Shown here in pieces: positions 33,989 through 42,527 of a stretch of DNA of 64,000 nt. Both the position numbers and the translations under genes were made by a program. The notes beneath the pieces are model-generated. The model saw only the letters and a program-made list of their open reading frames with translations. It made no database searches and was not told the origin of the DNA. The stretch is from an uncultured Eubacteriales bacterium (GTDB lineage Bacteria > Bacillota > Clostridia > Peptostreptococcales > Anaerovoracaceae), in the NCBI GenBank assembly GCA_949286985.1, contig CASEEM010000010.1, forward strand, positions 1 to 64,000. Reading direction: 5' to 3'. The first letter of the stretch is position 1. Each line of letters opens with the position of its first letter.

Positions 33989-35215
33989 TCAATCCTCAAG
34001 GTCGAGATCGTCGAGAATGTGTCCCATCTTGTACTTCTTCGTCTTGAGATATTGATAATCGAACTTCTGCGGCGGGACCTCGATCGGCACGCGCTCCTTG
34101 ATCTCGAGGCCGAAATCGCCGAGGCCGTAGACCTTATCCGGGTTGTTCGTGAGCAAGCGGAGCGATCTGCAGCCGAGGTCACGGAGAATCTGGGCGCCGA
34201 CCCAGTACTCGCGAAGATCCGGTGCGAAGCCGAGCTTGACATTCGCTTCGACCGTATCGTAGCCGGCCTCCTGAAGCGCATAAGCCTTGATCTTGTTGAT
34301 CAAGCCGATGCCGCGTCCCTCCTGGCGCATGTAGAGCAGGATGCCGCGGCCCTCTTTCTCAATGCGCTCGAGCGAACGCTCCAGCTGAATGCCGCAGTCG
34401 CAGCGCAGCGAACCGAAGGTGTCGCCGGTGAGACATTCCGAATGAACGCGGCAGAGCACATCCTCGCCGTCGCCGATTTCTCCCTTGACGAGAGCGACGT
34501 GGTGCTCGCCGGTGATGTCATTAATATATCCGAACAAACGGAAATTGCCGTATTTCGTCGGGAGCTCGGCCGCCGCCTCGCGGATGACATGGCTCTCATG
34601 GACGCGGAGATAATTCTGGAGTTCCTTAATTGTAATAAAGGTGAGATCGTACTTCTCCGCCAGCTCCCAGAGCTTCGGCGTGCGCATCATCGTGCCGTCG
34701 TCGTCCATGATCTCGCAGCAGACACCGACCTCCTTCATGCCGGCCAGGCGAAGCAGATCGACAGTCGCCTCCGTATGACCGTTCCGGACGAGAACGCCGC
34801 CGCGCTTCGCGATGAGCGGGAAGACGTGTCCCGGATGGCGGAAATCCAGCGGCTTCGACTCCGGGTCAACGCACTTTCTCATCGTATAAGCGCGCTCCTG
34901 CGCCGAGATGCCGGTCGTCGTATCGACATGGTCGATGGAGACCGTGAAGGCCGTCTCGTGGTTATCCGTATTCTCGCTGACCATCGGCGGGAAGCCGAGC
35001 TTGTGCGCATACTCGGCGCTCATCGGGGTGCAGATGAGGCCCTTGGCGATGCTGGCCATCCTATTGATATTCTCCTGCGTAGCAAACTCCGCTGCACAGA
35101 TCATATCGCCTTCGTTCTCGCGGTCCGGATCATCCGTGCAGAGGATGATCTTGCCGTTGCGAAGATCCTCGAGCGCCTGTTCGATCGGCGCATATTCATG
35201 TTTCTTTTCACTCAT
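33989..35215 (-). CDS. ribBA: Bifunctional DHBP synthase/GTP cyclohydrolase II
   Basis: Fusion of both entry enzymes of riboflavin synthesis, 408 aa. N-terminal half (to about 205): 3,4-dihydroxybutanone phosphate synthase with [12 protein letters not shown] and the [13 protein letters not shown] segment. C-terminal half: GTP cyclohydrolase II with the zinc cysteines in [17 protein letters not shown] and the [12 protein letters not shown] loop. Full length. It overlaps no gene; 15 bp after ribE. Confidence 0.98.
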   Translation of the reverse strand: MSEKKHEYAPIEQALEDLRNGKIILCTDDPDRENEGDMICAAEFATQENINRMASIAKGLICTPMSAEYAHKLGFPPMVSENTDNHETAFTVSIDHVDTTTGISAQERAYTMRKCVDPESKPLDFRHPGHVFPLIAKRGGVLVRNGHTEATVDLLRLAGMKEVGVCCEIMDDDGTMMRTPKLWELAEKYDLTFITIKELQNYLRVHESHVIREAAAELPTKYGNFRLFGYINDITGEHHVALVKGEIGDGEDVLCRVHSECLTGDTFGSLRCDCGIQLERSLERIEKEGRGILLYMRQEGRGIGLINKIKAYALQEAGYDTVEANVKLGFAPDLREYWVGAQILRDLGCRSLRLLTNNPDKVYGLGDFGLEIKERVPIEVPPQKFDYQYLKTKKYKMGHILDDLDLED

Positions 35216-35230
35216 ATTCGACTCACTTCC

Positions 35231-35896
35231 TTAAAAACCGTTTTCCGCCAGGAATTCCATCGTCAGGCCGCCGCCCGCCGCTTCCGCTCCCGGAAAGTCC
35301 TCGCCCTTCGAGAGTCCGAGGAGGCGTTCGACATATTTGCCGATGATATCATTCTCCAGATTAACTTCGTCCCCGCTCTTCCTGCCGAGAAGCGTCGTCT
35401 CCTCGCCGGTGTGCGGAATGATGGATACCTTGAACCTCTCCGCATCGACATAAGCGACGGTGAGGCTGATGCCGTCAATGGCAATCGAGCCCTTCTCCAC
35501 GATGAGTCGAAGGATCTCCGGCGCCGTCCGAATGCTTACCCAGACCGCATTGCCGTCCTCCTCCAACGATTCCACGCGCCCCGTGCCGTCGATATGACCC
35601 GAGACAATATGGCCGCCGAAGCGTCCGTCCGCCGCCATGGCCCGTTCGAGATTGACCGGGTTTCCGACGCGAAGTGCACCGAGGTTGCTGCGGTCGAAGG
35701 TCTCCGGCATGACGTCGGCGACAAAGCCGTCCGCACTCATAGAGACGACGGTCAGGCAGACGCCGTTCACCGCAATGCTGTCACCGATCTTCGTGCCGCC
35801 GAGCACTGTCTCGGCTGCCACGTCGATCCATCCCGCAGTCCCGCTCCGCACGAGCTCGCGGACCGTTCCCACTTCTTCAATGATTCCGGTAAACAT
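35231..35896 (-). CDS. ribE: Riboflavin synthase
   Basis: Last enzyme of riboflavin synthesis, dismutating two ribityllumazine molecules. The 221-aa protein has the diagnostic start MFTGIIEEVGTV and two lumazine-binding barrels (the second around VSGHIDGTGRVESLE, residues about 100-190). The ATG at 35896 with GAGGAG is chosen; the longer open frame runs inside ribD. Also called ribC in some genomes. Confidence 0.97.
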   Translation of the reverse strand: MFTGIIEEVGTVRELVRSGTAGWIDVAAETVLGGTKIGDSIAVNGVCLTVVSMSADGFVADVMPETFDRSNLGALRVGNPVNLERAMAADGRFGGHIVSGHIDGTGRVESLEEDGNAVWVSIRTAPEILRLIVEKGSIAIDGISLTVAYVDAERFKVSIIPHTGEETTLLGRKSGDEVNLENDIIGKYVERLLGLSKGEDFPGAEAAGGGLTMEFLAENGF

Positions 35897-35909
35897 CTTA
35901 CTCCTCTTC

Positions 35910-37211
35910 TTACTCCTCTTCTTCCTCTTCCGCTTCCTCCGGATGCAGATGATCGATATCGCAGGTGATATGAATATCATCGCCGAGAAGCTCCATGTCC
36001 ACGAAGCGAAGCGCATAGGCATCCTTCGGATATTCAATGCCGAAGCCCTCGACCGGCGTCTTCGCGCGCCCGCCGAACACCTTCGGCGCCAGGAAGATCT
36101 CCACGCGGTCGACTATGCCCGCACGGAGCGCATCCTCATTCAGCGTCGCACCGCCCTCGAGCAGCACGCTGTCGATCTCCCTCTTCCCGAGCTCCGCCAT
36201 GAGCATCGGAAGATGGACCCTTCCGTCCGTATCCGGGAAATTGAAGACCTTGACGCTCCGCTCGTTCAGCGCGCGAATCTTCTTCGCCAGCGTCCCACTG
36301 CATTCCCGCTTCAGCTTGCTCATTTCAATCGGCAGAACGCTGTCATCCTCCAAGAGATATCCGTCATGCTTCGCACAGCGAATCTCGCCCTTCGGGAGCG
36401 TCGGCAGCGCTGCGATGACATAGGTATCATTCTCATAATCCTCCGCCGTACGGACGAGCTGCGAATCCAGCGGAAGGCGGAGCTTGCTGTCGCAGATGAT
36501 GCGAATCGGCTGATGACCGTCCGCGAGGCGGCAGTTCAGCATCGGATCGTCGGCGAGCGCCGTCCCGATGCCGACCATGATCGCCATGCAGTCATTCCGA
36601 AGCTCATGCACGTAGTGACGCGCATCCGGCCCCGACACCCAGCGCGAGAGCCCGGCCTTCGTCGCAATCTTGCCGTCCGCCGTCATCGCATATTTCATGA
36701 TGACATACGGCTGCTTCTCCGTGATGTAATGGAAGAAAAACGGATTAAGCGCATCGCATTCCTCATCGAGGAAATCCGTGATGACGGAGATGCCCGCCTG
36801 ACGCAGGATCTCGGCGCCCTTGCCCGAGACCAGCGGATTCGGATCGCTCGATCCGATGACGACCTTGCGAATACCCGCCTCGATGATCGCGTCCGTGCAC
36901 GGCGGCGTCTGCCCGTAATGACAGCACGGCTCCAGCGTGACATACATCGTCGCGCCCTCCGCCGATTCCGTCAGCGAAGCGATCGCATTGCGCTCAGCAT
37001 GTAGCTGACCGTACCGCGCATGATACCCTTCTCCGATGATCCGCCCGTCCTTCACGATGACGGCACCGACCTTCGGATTCGGATTGCACCATCCTGCCCC
37101 CTTCTTCGCGAGCTCGATGGCGCGTCGCATGTACGATTCCATGCCCCCTTCTTCTGCGTCCTCGAGGATCTCTTCGGCGACCGCCTCCGACCGTCTTTCT
37201 TCTTGATTCAT
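35910..37211 (-). CDS. ribD: Bifunctional pyrimidine deaminase/reductase RibD
   Basis: Second and third steps of riboflavin synthesis. The 433-aa protein has an N-terminal deaminase with zinc motifs HAERNAI and EPCCHYGQTPPC, and a C-terminal NADPH reductase (from about 165) with VIMKYAMTADGKIATKAG and LLEGGATLNEDAL. An acidic tail of six Glu closes it. The ATG at 37211 has AAGAAGG; the N-terminal 20 residues before MESYMRRAIELA are an extra acidic lead, so a start there is an alternative. First gene after the FMN riboswitch. Confidence 0.95.
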   Translation of the reverse strand: MNQEERRSEAVAEEILEDAEEGGMESYMRRAIELAKKGAGWCNPNPKVGAVIVKDGRIIGEGYHARYGQLHAERNAIASLTESAEGATMYVTLEPCCHYGQTPPCTDAIIEAGIRKVVIGSSDPNPLVSGKGAEILRQAGISVITDFLDEECDALNPFFFHYITEKQPYVIMKYAMTADGKIATKAGLSRWVSGPDARHYVHELRNDCMAIMVGIGTALADDPMLNCRLADGHQPIRIICDSKLRLPLDSQLVRTAEDYENDTYVIAALPTLPKGEIRCAKHDGYLLEDDSVLPIEMSKLKRECSGTLAKKIRALNERSVKVFNFPDTDGRVHLPMLMAELGKREIDSVLLEGGATLNEDALRAGIVDRVEIFLAPKVFGGRAKTPVEGFGIEYPKDAYALRFVDMELLGDDIHITCDIDHLHPEEAEEEEEE

Positions 37212-37248
37212 CACTTCTACCTTCTTTCTTTCCCTACAGCGCTCATAG

Positions 37249-37273
37249 TAAAAGCCCTGCATTCCGCAGGGCT
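37249..37273 (-). terminator. Attenuator terminator of the FMN riboswitch
   Basis: On the minus strand AGCCCTGC-GGAAT-GCAGGGCT is followed by TTTT. It lies between the riboswitch and ribD, the right place for FMN-dependent premature termination. Confidence 0.8.
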
Positions 37274-37302
37274 CTCTCCTCATTCACGCGCAAACGCAAA
37301 AA

Positions 37303-37416
37303 AGAGTTCTTCTCTCATCCAGACTGTACTGTCGGCTCCGGAATCTCACCGGATCATGCACGAGGCTCGCGGGCTGTACCGCCGGTAGGGACTTGCACCC
37401 TGCCCTGAAGAATCTT
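37303..37416 (-). ncRNA. FMN riboswitch (RFN element)
   Basis: The minus strand carries the RFN consensus blocks in order: CAGGGCAGGGTGCAAGTCCC, CCGGCGGT, AGCCCGCGAGC, GGTGAGATTCCGGAGCCGAC, AGTCTGGATGAGAGAAGAA. The closing stem pairs GATTCTTC with GAAGAACTC. Binding of FMN should favour the downstream terminator and switch off ribD-ribE-ribBA-ribH. Confidence 0.98.
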
Positions 37417-37433
37417 ATTCCTAACCTAGAGAT

Positions 37434-37462
37434 ATCATAGTCCTTCCGTCGTCTACTGTCAA
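37434..37462 (-). promoter_or_regulatory. Promoter of the riboflavin operon
   Basis: Minus strand TTGACA (37462-37457), 17-bp spacer, TATGAT (37439-37434), just before the riboswitch. Confidence 0.85.
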
Positions 37463-37493
37463 GGAAAGGCGCTGTAAATTCCGCCGCCGCGGT

Positions 37494-37502
37494 GATATAA
37501 TT
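37494..37502 (+). promoter_or_regulatory. Extended -10 promoter of the unknown 191-aa gene
   Basis: TGATATAAT at 37494-37502, divergent from the riboflavin promoter; -35 position holds only TGTAAA. Confidence 0.5.
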
Positions 37503-37539
37503 ATTTCAGTTTTTGATATGGACGGAAAGGAAGTTTCGC

Positions 37540-38115
37540 ATGGCTTATTATATCAATTTCAAAGAAGTGGGCGACACGAATATCAAGATCGAGCATCACG
37601 AGAGCGGCGACCCGAAGAATTATATCCTCGGCGATACGCGCGCAGAGCGTTTCCGCCAGCACCTCATCCGCAAGGGTCTCGTTCCGCGTGACGAAGCCGA
37701 GCCGGAGCGTCCGGCGCCGCTGAATACGATCGAAGAGCTCTATGCCCTCTGCAAGGATGCCGATCCTTCGCTGCAGGTCTTCAAGGACAAGACAGCCGGA
37801 GATATCTACCTGGGACGTGAGAATGCAGAGCTTCATAAAGAGCTCTTCGAAGACATCGCGCTCTTCGAGCTCCGCTTCTACGACTGCGAGCCGGAGGACC
37901 AGGTCATCTTCTTCAAATATCCTTATACCGAGGAGAAGCAATTCGACTGCAATATCAACGTTCGCATCTTCATCTCAAATCCGAACCTTTATAATACAGT
38001 CATCCGCGAGCTCTATGAATATGAGGGGCCGATTCTGGCCTTCACCTCCTGGCGCCCGACCGGAAAGGACCTCCTCGGCAGCATCGACGGATATGCGCAG
38101 CTGGCAAGATACTAA
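37540..38115 (+). CDS. Conserved-looking protein of unknown function (191 aa)
   Basis: I do not recognise a family. The 191-aa protein is soluble and acidic, with no signal peptide, membrane segment or metal motif. It begins MAYYINFKEVGDTNIKIEHH; residues about 55-110 are helical and charged, and the C-terminal half has beta-like stretches (VIFFKYPYTEEKQ; VRIFISNPNLYNTVI; PILAFTSWRPTGKDLLG). GGAAAGGAAG precedes the ATG, it has its own promoter and a strong terminator, and codon use matches neighbours, so it is a real single-gene unit. Confidence 0.8.
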   Translation: MAYYINFKEVGDTNIKIEHHESGDPKNYILGDTRAERFRQHLIRKGLVPRDEAEPERPAPLNTIEELYALCKDADPSLQVFKDKTAGDIYLGRENAELHKELFEDIALFELRFYDCEPEDQVIFFKYPYTEEKQFDCNINVRIFISNPNLYNTVIRELYEYEGPILAFTSWRPTGKDLLGSIDGYAQLARY

Positions 38116-38173
38116 GGTATCGCGCTGCCGACATGAGGTGAACTGCGCATATGCACCGAACGGATAGTAAAGC

Positions 38174-38206
38174 AAAACTCGGATGCCGCGGCATCCGAGT
38201 TTTTTT
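38174..38206 (+). terminator. Terminator of the unknown 191-aa gene
   Basis: ACTCGGATGC (38177-38186) pairs with GCATCCGAGT (38191-38200), followed by T's. Confidence 0.9.
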
Positions 38207-38268
38207 ACATAACGGGATAAGGAACCGAGCGATCAAAAGGGATCCGCATAGGATAAGGCGGCGATCAA

Positions 38269-39285
38269 CTAAAATGTATCCGCCTTGCCGCTCTTATTGA
38301 AGAGGAGGACGCTCAGGATGATGATGATGCCTCCGATCAGGGTGCCGAGATTCGGAATCTCGTGCAGCACGATGAAGCCGATGACGGCGGAGAAGAGCGG
38401 CGTGAGGAAGAGATGGTTCGTGACGTCCGTGGTGAGGTCGGCGTAGCAGAAGGCGATATTCCAGAAGAGATATCCGCCGACGGTGCAGACGATGCCGAGG
38501 AGGATGACAGCGAGAACAGTGGATCTGCCGGCATCTGTGATCTCGGTCATGGCTTCCGGCTCGATGACGAAGAGCATGACGGCGCCGCTGATGATGCTGT
38601 AGGTGACAATTTCGAAGGCGGTATATCCGATGCGCTCAAGATAGGCGTTGAGAAGGTTATACACGCAGAAGAGGAGCGCGGCTCCGAAGGTCCAGATGAC
38701 GCCGACATCGATGGAGAGGACGCCGTCCCAGAGAAGGAGGACGACGACGCCGAGGAAGGCCAGGGCGATGGCCAGATAACCGATCGGCGTGAGGCGTTCC
38801 TTATACAGCTTGCTCGCAATGAGGGCGGTCAGGACCGGAGCGATGGCGATGACAAGAGAAGATGTCGCCGACGAGATGGTCATGAGTCCCTTATTGAAGA
38901 GCACCATATAGATGCCGAAGCCGCTCGCACCGGAGACGCAGAAAAGAAAAGCATCCCACATGGAGCGAGGCAGCCGGGCATGACGAATGACGGCGAGCAC
39001 GCCGAGAATGACGGCGGCAATGATAGTGCGGCCGGCGCCGACGGCGACCGGACCGACTGTGTCACCGGCAATCTTCGTGAACGGGAAAGCGAGTCCCCAG
39101 AAGAAGACGGCGAAAAGTGCGAAGAAATGCATGCGCGCCATGCGCTGGCCGCGGCCGAGCCCTTCGCGGGGGTTGACCTCCATGCCCTCCATCTTCTCCA
39201 GGCGATTCTCCATGCGCGCTTCCAGACTCTCTTTGATCTCAACGCGGCTCTCGATGTCGCTGTTCATGATTTCTTTATCATTCAT
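38269..39285 (-). CDS. DMT-superfamily (EamA) transporter with charged N-terminal extension
   Basis: Ten-segment membrane transporter of 338 aa with two EamA repeats. Before the first membrane segment (MARMHFFALFAVFFWGLAF) lies an unusual hydrophilic N-terminal extension of about 50 residues rich in Glu, Arg and Met (LEARMENRLEKMEGM). The start at 39285 is supported by GCGGAGG; no ribosome site precedes the internal methionines, so the extension is probably real. Substrate unknown. Confidence 0.87.
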   Translation of the reverse strand: MNDKEIMNSDIESRVEIKESLEARMENRLEKMEGMEVNPREGLGRGQRMARMHFFALFAVFFWGLAFPFTKIAGDTVGPVAVGAGRTIIAAVILGVLAVIRHARLPRSMWDAFLFCVSGASGFGIYMVLFNKGLMTISSATSSLVIAIAPVLTALIASKLYKERLTPIGYLAIALAFLGVVVLLLWDGVLSIDVGVIWTFGAALLFCVYNLLNAYLERIGYTAFEIVTYSIISGAVMLFVIEPEAMTEITDAGRSTVLAVILLGIVCTVGGYLFWNIAFCYADLTTDVTNHLFLTPLFSAVIGFIVLHEIPNLGTLIGGIIIILSVLLFNKSGKADTF

Positions 39286-39349
39286 GGGAGGCCTCCGCTT
39301 TCTTGTGCTTCTTTACGTAGAATTGTCATTATGTTCTGTCTATGTTATT

Positions 39350-39378
39350 AATTTATCACGCGCAGCAGCGCTCCGCAA
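39350..39378 (-). promoter_or_regulatory. Promoter of the DMT transporter at 38269
   Basis: Minus strand TTGCGG (39378-39373), 17-bp spacer, TAAATT (39355-39350) preceded by TGA. A 7-bp inverted repeat CCATTAC/GTAATGG at 39410-39428 lies upstream. Confidence 0.55.
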
Positions 39379-39469
39379 GGGTTTGAGATGTTAATAGTTA
39401 TGCTGTTGCCCATTACGGTTTGTAATGGCAGTACGGTCGTTCAACAGGTCTGTTCAGAGCAGCCGCATG

Positions 39470-39498
39470 AAAAAGCTCCTGCAATGCAGGAGCTTTTT
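39470..39498 (-). terminator. Terminator of the sodium symporter gene
   Basis: 13-bp stem (AAAAAGCTCCTGC with GCAGGAGCTTTTT, loop AAT), T-rich on both ends; 80 bp after the symporter stop. Confidence 0.85.
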
Positions 39499-39578
39499 CG
39501 AGGCTATTTATGGAAAAATGTATCACACACTTAAGGAAGTATCGTTGATTGCAAATAATTGTTTCCTGATTGCTGCGA

Positions 39579-41006
39579 TCACATCGTGATGATGCCGAGC
39601 GTGTTCAGAACGCTGCTGACCAAGATGACGACCAAGAAGATCGGTGCGAGGTACTTGATGACAACGCGATAGACGTTCTCCGTGCGGAAATTCGAGGACA
39701 GCTTGATCTCGTCGGAGATGAGCTTGAAGCCCGTCACCTTGATGATGATCATGCAGCAGAAGAGTGCTGCGATCGGCATCATGACGGAGTTCGTCAGGAA
39801 GTCGAAGAAATCGAGGAATGCGAGTCCCATGACCGTGACATTGCCGAGTACGTTATATCCGAGCGAGGACAGCGTGCCGAGGCCGATCATGATTACAAAG
39901 AGTACCACAGATGCTCTGCGGCGGTTCCAGTGAAGCTCATCCTCGAAGGTCGAGATGCAGGTCTCAGCCAGCGAGATCGAGCTGGTGAGTGCTGCGAAGA
40001 GAACGAGGAGGAAGAATGCCGCGCCGGCGAGTCTTCCGAGTCCCATGCTTGCGAAGACCTTCGGGATGGTGATGAACATCAGGGAAGGACCTGCGCTCAG
40101 AACCTCCGGCTCTCCGCCATAGAAGGCAAAGACGGACGGGATGATGATGATAGCTGCGAGAAGTGCTACGCTGGTGTCCATAGCGACGACCTGGTAGCTG
40201 GCCTTCTCAATGTTGACATTCTTCTTCATGTACGAACCGTAGGTGAAGAGGATGCCCATGGCCAGGGACAGCGAGTAGAACATCTGACCCATGGCTGCGA
40301 CGACCGTCATGATCGAGAAATCTTCGAGATGCGGGATGAAGAGGTACTTGACGCCTTCCATCGCTCCCGGTCTCGTAACGGCATAAATTGCCAGAATAAC
40401 TGCGATGATGATCAGGAGCGGCATCATGAACTTCGATGCTCTCTCAACGCCGCTTTGTACTCCGCCGAGGATGATTATGATCGTCAAAACAGCAAAGACG
40501 AGAAACCAGAGCTCCGAAGATGCAGCGGTGCCGATAAAGTCGTTGAAATACGTATCCCCTGCAGCGTGGCTTGCCGGGTGGATCAGATAATCGACGAAAT
40601 ACTTGCAGACCCAACCGCCGATGACACTGTAATAAGGAAGAATGAGAAGCGGAATGAGCGCCGTGATCCAGCTGCCTGCACGAAAGAATTTCGAATTCGT
40701 GAGACTGTTGTAAGCGCCGATAACGCTCTTACGCGTATAACGTCCGATGGCCGTCTCCGAAATCATGACGGTGTAACCGAAGGTCACCGCCAAGATGATG
40801 TAGACGACTACGAATGCGCCGCCGCCGTAGCTTGCGGCCAAATAGGGAAATCGCCAGATGTTTCCGAGACCGACTGCCGATCCCGCGGTCGCGAGAACGA
40901 ATCCGAGTCTGCCGGAAAAGTTCGCTCTCGTGGCCAGATTCGCCTGTTCCTGCATGCCGGATTCGGCTTCGAACAGGTTCTGATCATCGTAAGTTTCTTT
41001 AGACAT
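39579..41006 (-). CDS. Neurotransmitter:sodium symporter (NSS/SNF family)
   Basis: Sodium-coupled amino-acid-type transporter of 475 aa with about 11-12 membrane segments and LeuT fold. Seen: FVLATAGSAVGLGNIWRFPYLA (unwound helix 1 with the sodium and substrate site), the conserved GGGAFVVVYI, and helix 6 FYSLSLAMGILFTYGSY. It would run on the sodium gradient that the sodium-type V-ATPase may build. Substrate unknown. Start has TTAGGAGG. Confidence 0.93.
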   Translation of the reverse strand: MSKETYDDQNLFEAESGMQEQANLATRANFSGRLGFVLATAGSAVGLGNIWRFPYLAASYGGGAFVVVYIILAVTFGYTVMISETAIGRYTRKSVIGAYNSLTNSKFFRAGSWITALIPLLILPYYSVIGGWVCKYFVDYLIHPASHAAGDTYFNDFIGTAASSELWFLVFAVLTIIIILGGVQSGVERASKFMMPLLIIIAVILAIYAVTRPGAMEGVKYLFIPHLEDFSIMTVVAAMGQMFYSLSLAMGILFTYGSYMKKNVNIEKASYQVVAMDTSVALLAAIIIIPSVFAFYGGEPEVLSAGPSLMFITIPKVFASMGLGRLAGAAFFLLVLFAALTSSISLAETCISTFEDELHWNRRRASVVLFVIMIGLGTLSSLGYNVLGNVTVMGLAFLDFFDFLTNSVMMPIAALFCCMIIIKVTGFKLISDEIKLSSNFRTENVYRVVIKYLAPIFLVVILVSSVLNTLGIITM

Positions 41007-41086
41007 ACGTGCCTCCTAATTCAATAATTGCTGAATATTACCGTTAACCATTCCCGATTGCTCGGGTCTTTGACTGTTGTGGATTG

Positions 41087-41115
41087 ATTTTAGCATTTTC
41101 ATTTGGCCTTGTAAA
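41087..41115 (-). promoter_or_regulatory. Promoter of the sodium symporter gene
   Basis: Minus strand TTTACA (41115-41110), 17-bp spacer, TAAAAT (41092-41087) preceded by TGC. The region 41101-41206 upstream is very AT-rich. Confidence 0.75.
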
Positions 41116-41206
41116 GTATTTTTTACAAAAACACCCCTTTATTTTTGGTTTTACAAACAATTTTTGGATTTCCCTCGCATTTTTTATGATTTATTTCATG
41201 TGCTGA

Positions 41207-41239
41207 GAAAAAAGCGCTTACGGTTCCCCGTAAGCGCTT
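41207..41239 (-). terminator. Terminator of the MalY/PatB-type gene
   Basis: 12-bp stem (AAGCGCTTACGG with CCGTAAGCGCTT, loop TTCC) with a T run on the minus strand. Confidence 0.88.
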
Positions 41240-41275
41240 ACTTCAAATAAACTCCGCTCCCGTCCGGCCCGCACC

Positions 41276-42445
41276 TTATGCCCGCTTCTTCAGCGCCGCA
41301 ATAAGTCGCTCAGCCAGCGTCTCGATCAGCTCACGCTTTGTCGCCAGGTTGACGCGAATGAAGGTCTCATTCTCCCCTTCGCCAAACCAGGAGCCGTAAT
41401 CAACCGCCAGACCGCACTCATCCTGAACGACCGCCTTCATCTCCTCCGGCCTCAGATAACCGCCGAGATCGATCCACATAAGGTACGTACCTTCAAGTTC
41501 CGAGACCCATACCTTCGGGAGTGCCTCCGTCAGCATCTTACAAAGATAATGATAATTCCCTTCAATGATCGCAAGGACCTCCTCAAGCCACGGGGAACCG
41601 GACTCATAAGCACTCTGCACGGCGATATATCCGAACGCATTGCCGCCGTTAATACGAATCCTCTTCACGAAATCATCGTAGTGCTCCCGAATGGCCGGAT
41701 TCTCAATGATCACGATGGAGTTCTGGCAGGCGGCCAGATTGAAGGTCTTCGTCGCTGCCGTGAGGGTGATCAGGATCTCATCATAATCCCCTACCGTTGC
41801 CGCCGGCGTGTGGCTGTGACCCGTCATCACGATATCCTGGTGGATTTCATCGGAGATGACATAAACACCGTGCTTCTTGCAGATATCGAGGACTCTTCGG
41901 AGCTCTTCCGGCTTCCAGACTCTTCCGACCGGATTGTGCGGCGAACAAAGAATGAAGAGCTTCACGCCCTCTTCCGTAATTTTTCTCTCAAAATCATCGA
42001 AATCAAATACATATCCCGCGTCCGTACGAACCAGCGGGCTCTCGACCACGCGGCGATGGTTGTTGACGAGCGCATCCTTGAAAGGATAATAGACCGGCGG
42101 ATCGATCAGAATCGGATCGCCCTCCTCAGTCAAAATATGGATGATCCAATTGACGGCAGGCACGACGCCCGGAGCGAAGCGAATCCATTCCTTCTCGACT
42201 TCGTATCCGTGATGCGAAGCCTCCCACTTGATGAAAGCATCCGCATATCCCTCACTCGGCTTATAATACCCGAAGACCCCGAAATCCACATAACGTTGAA
42301 GGGCTTCCTTGACACAAGCCGGGACCTCGAAGTCCATATCCGCCACCCAGAACGGCAAGAGATTCGCCTCGCCGAACTGCGCCTTGCAATTATCCCACTT
42401 CGCGGAATCCGTATTCTTTCGTTCTTTAAAAATCACCTGACTCAT
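41276..42445 (-). CDS. PLP-dependent MalY/PatB-type aminotransferase (C-S lyase)
   Basis: Fold-type I pyridoxal-phosphate enzyme, likely cystathionine beta-lyase/C-S lyase. The 389-aa protein has LPFWVADMDFEVPACVKEAL near residue 30, the FCSPHNPVGRVW-like LCSPHNPVGRVWKPEEL (about 160-176), YVISDEIHQDIVM and the PLP lysine in TAATKTFNLAA (about 230). It would split cysteine-type substrates to pyruvate, ammonia and thiol. The ATG at 42445 with AAGGAAGG is chosen over an upstream in-frame ATG. Confidence 0.9.
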   Translation of the reverse strand: MSQVIFKERKNTDSAKWDNCKAQFGEANLLPFWVADMDFEVPACVKEALQRYVDFGVFGYYKPSEGYADAFIKWEASHHGYEVEKEWIRFAPGVVPAVNWIIHILTEEGDPILIDPPVYYPFKDALVNNHRRVVESPLVRTDAGYVFDFDDFERKITEEGVKLFILCSPHNPVGRVWKPEELRRVLDICKKHGVYVISDEIHQDIVMTGHSHTPAATVGDYDEILITLTAATKTFNLAACQNSIVIIENPAIREHYDDFVKRIRINGGNAFGYIAVQSAYESGSPWLEEVLAIIEGNYHYLCKMLTEALPKVWVSELEGTYLMWIDLGGYLRPEEMKAVVQDECGLAVDYGSWFGEGENETFIRVNLATKRELIETLAERLIAALKKRA

Positions 42446-42480
42446 ACAGCACCTTCCTTGACTCACGATCGATGATGTTC

Positions 42481-42511
42481 AAAAAAAGAGGACGGCAGAT
42501 GCCGTCCTCTT
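42481..42511 (-). terminator. Terminator of rpsB-tsf
   Basis: AGAGGACGGC (42487-42496) pairs with GCCGTCCTCT (42501-42510), followed by seven T on the minus strand. Confidence 0.92.
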
Positions 42512-42527
42512 CATTCTTTTGCTTCGC

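Noticed and set aside
39388..39533. A 48-codon plus-strand frame with a signal-like start
   Set aside because: It reads through the symporter terminator hairpin and lacks a convincing ribosome site.
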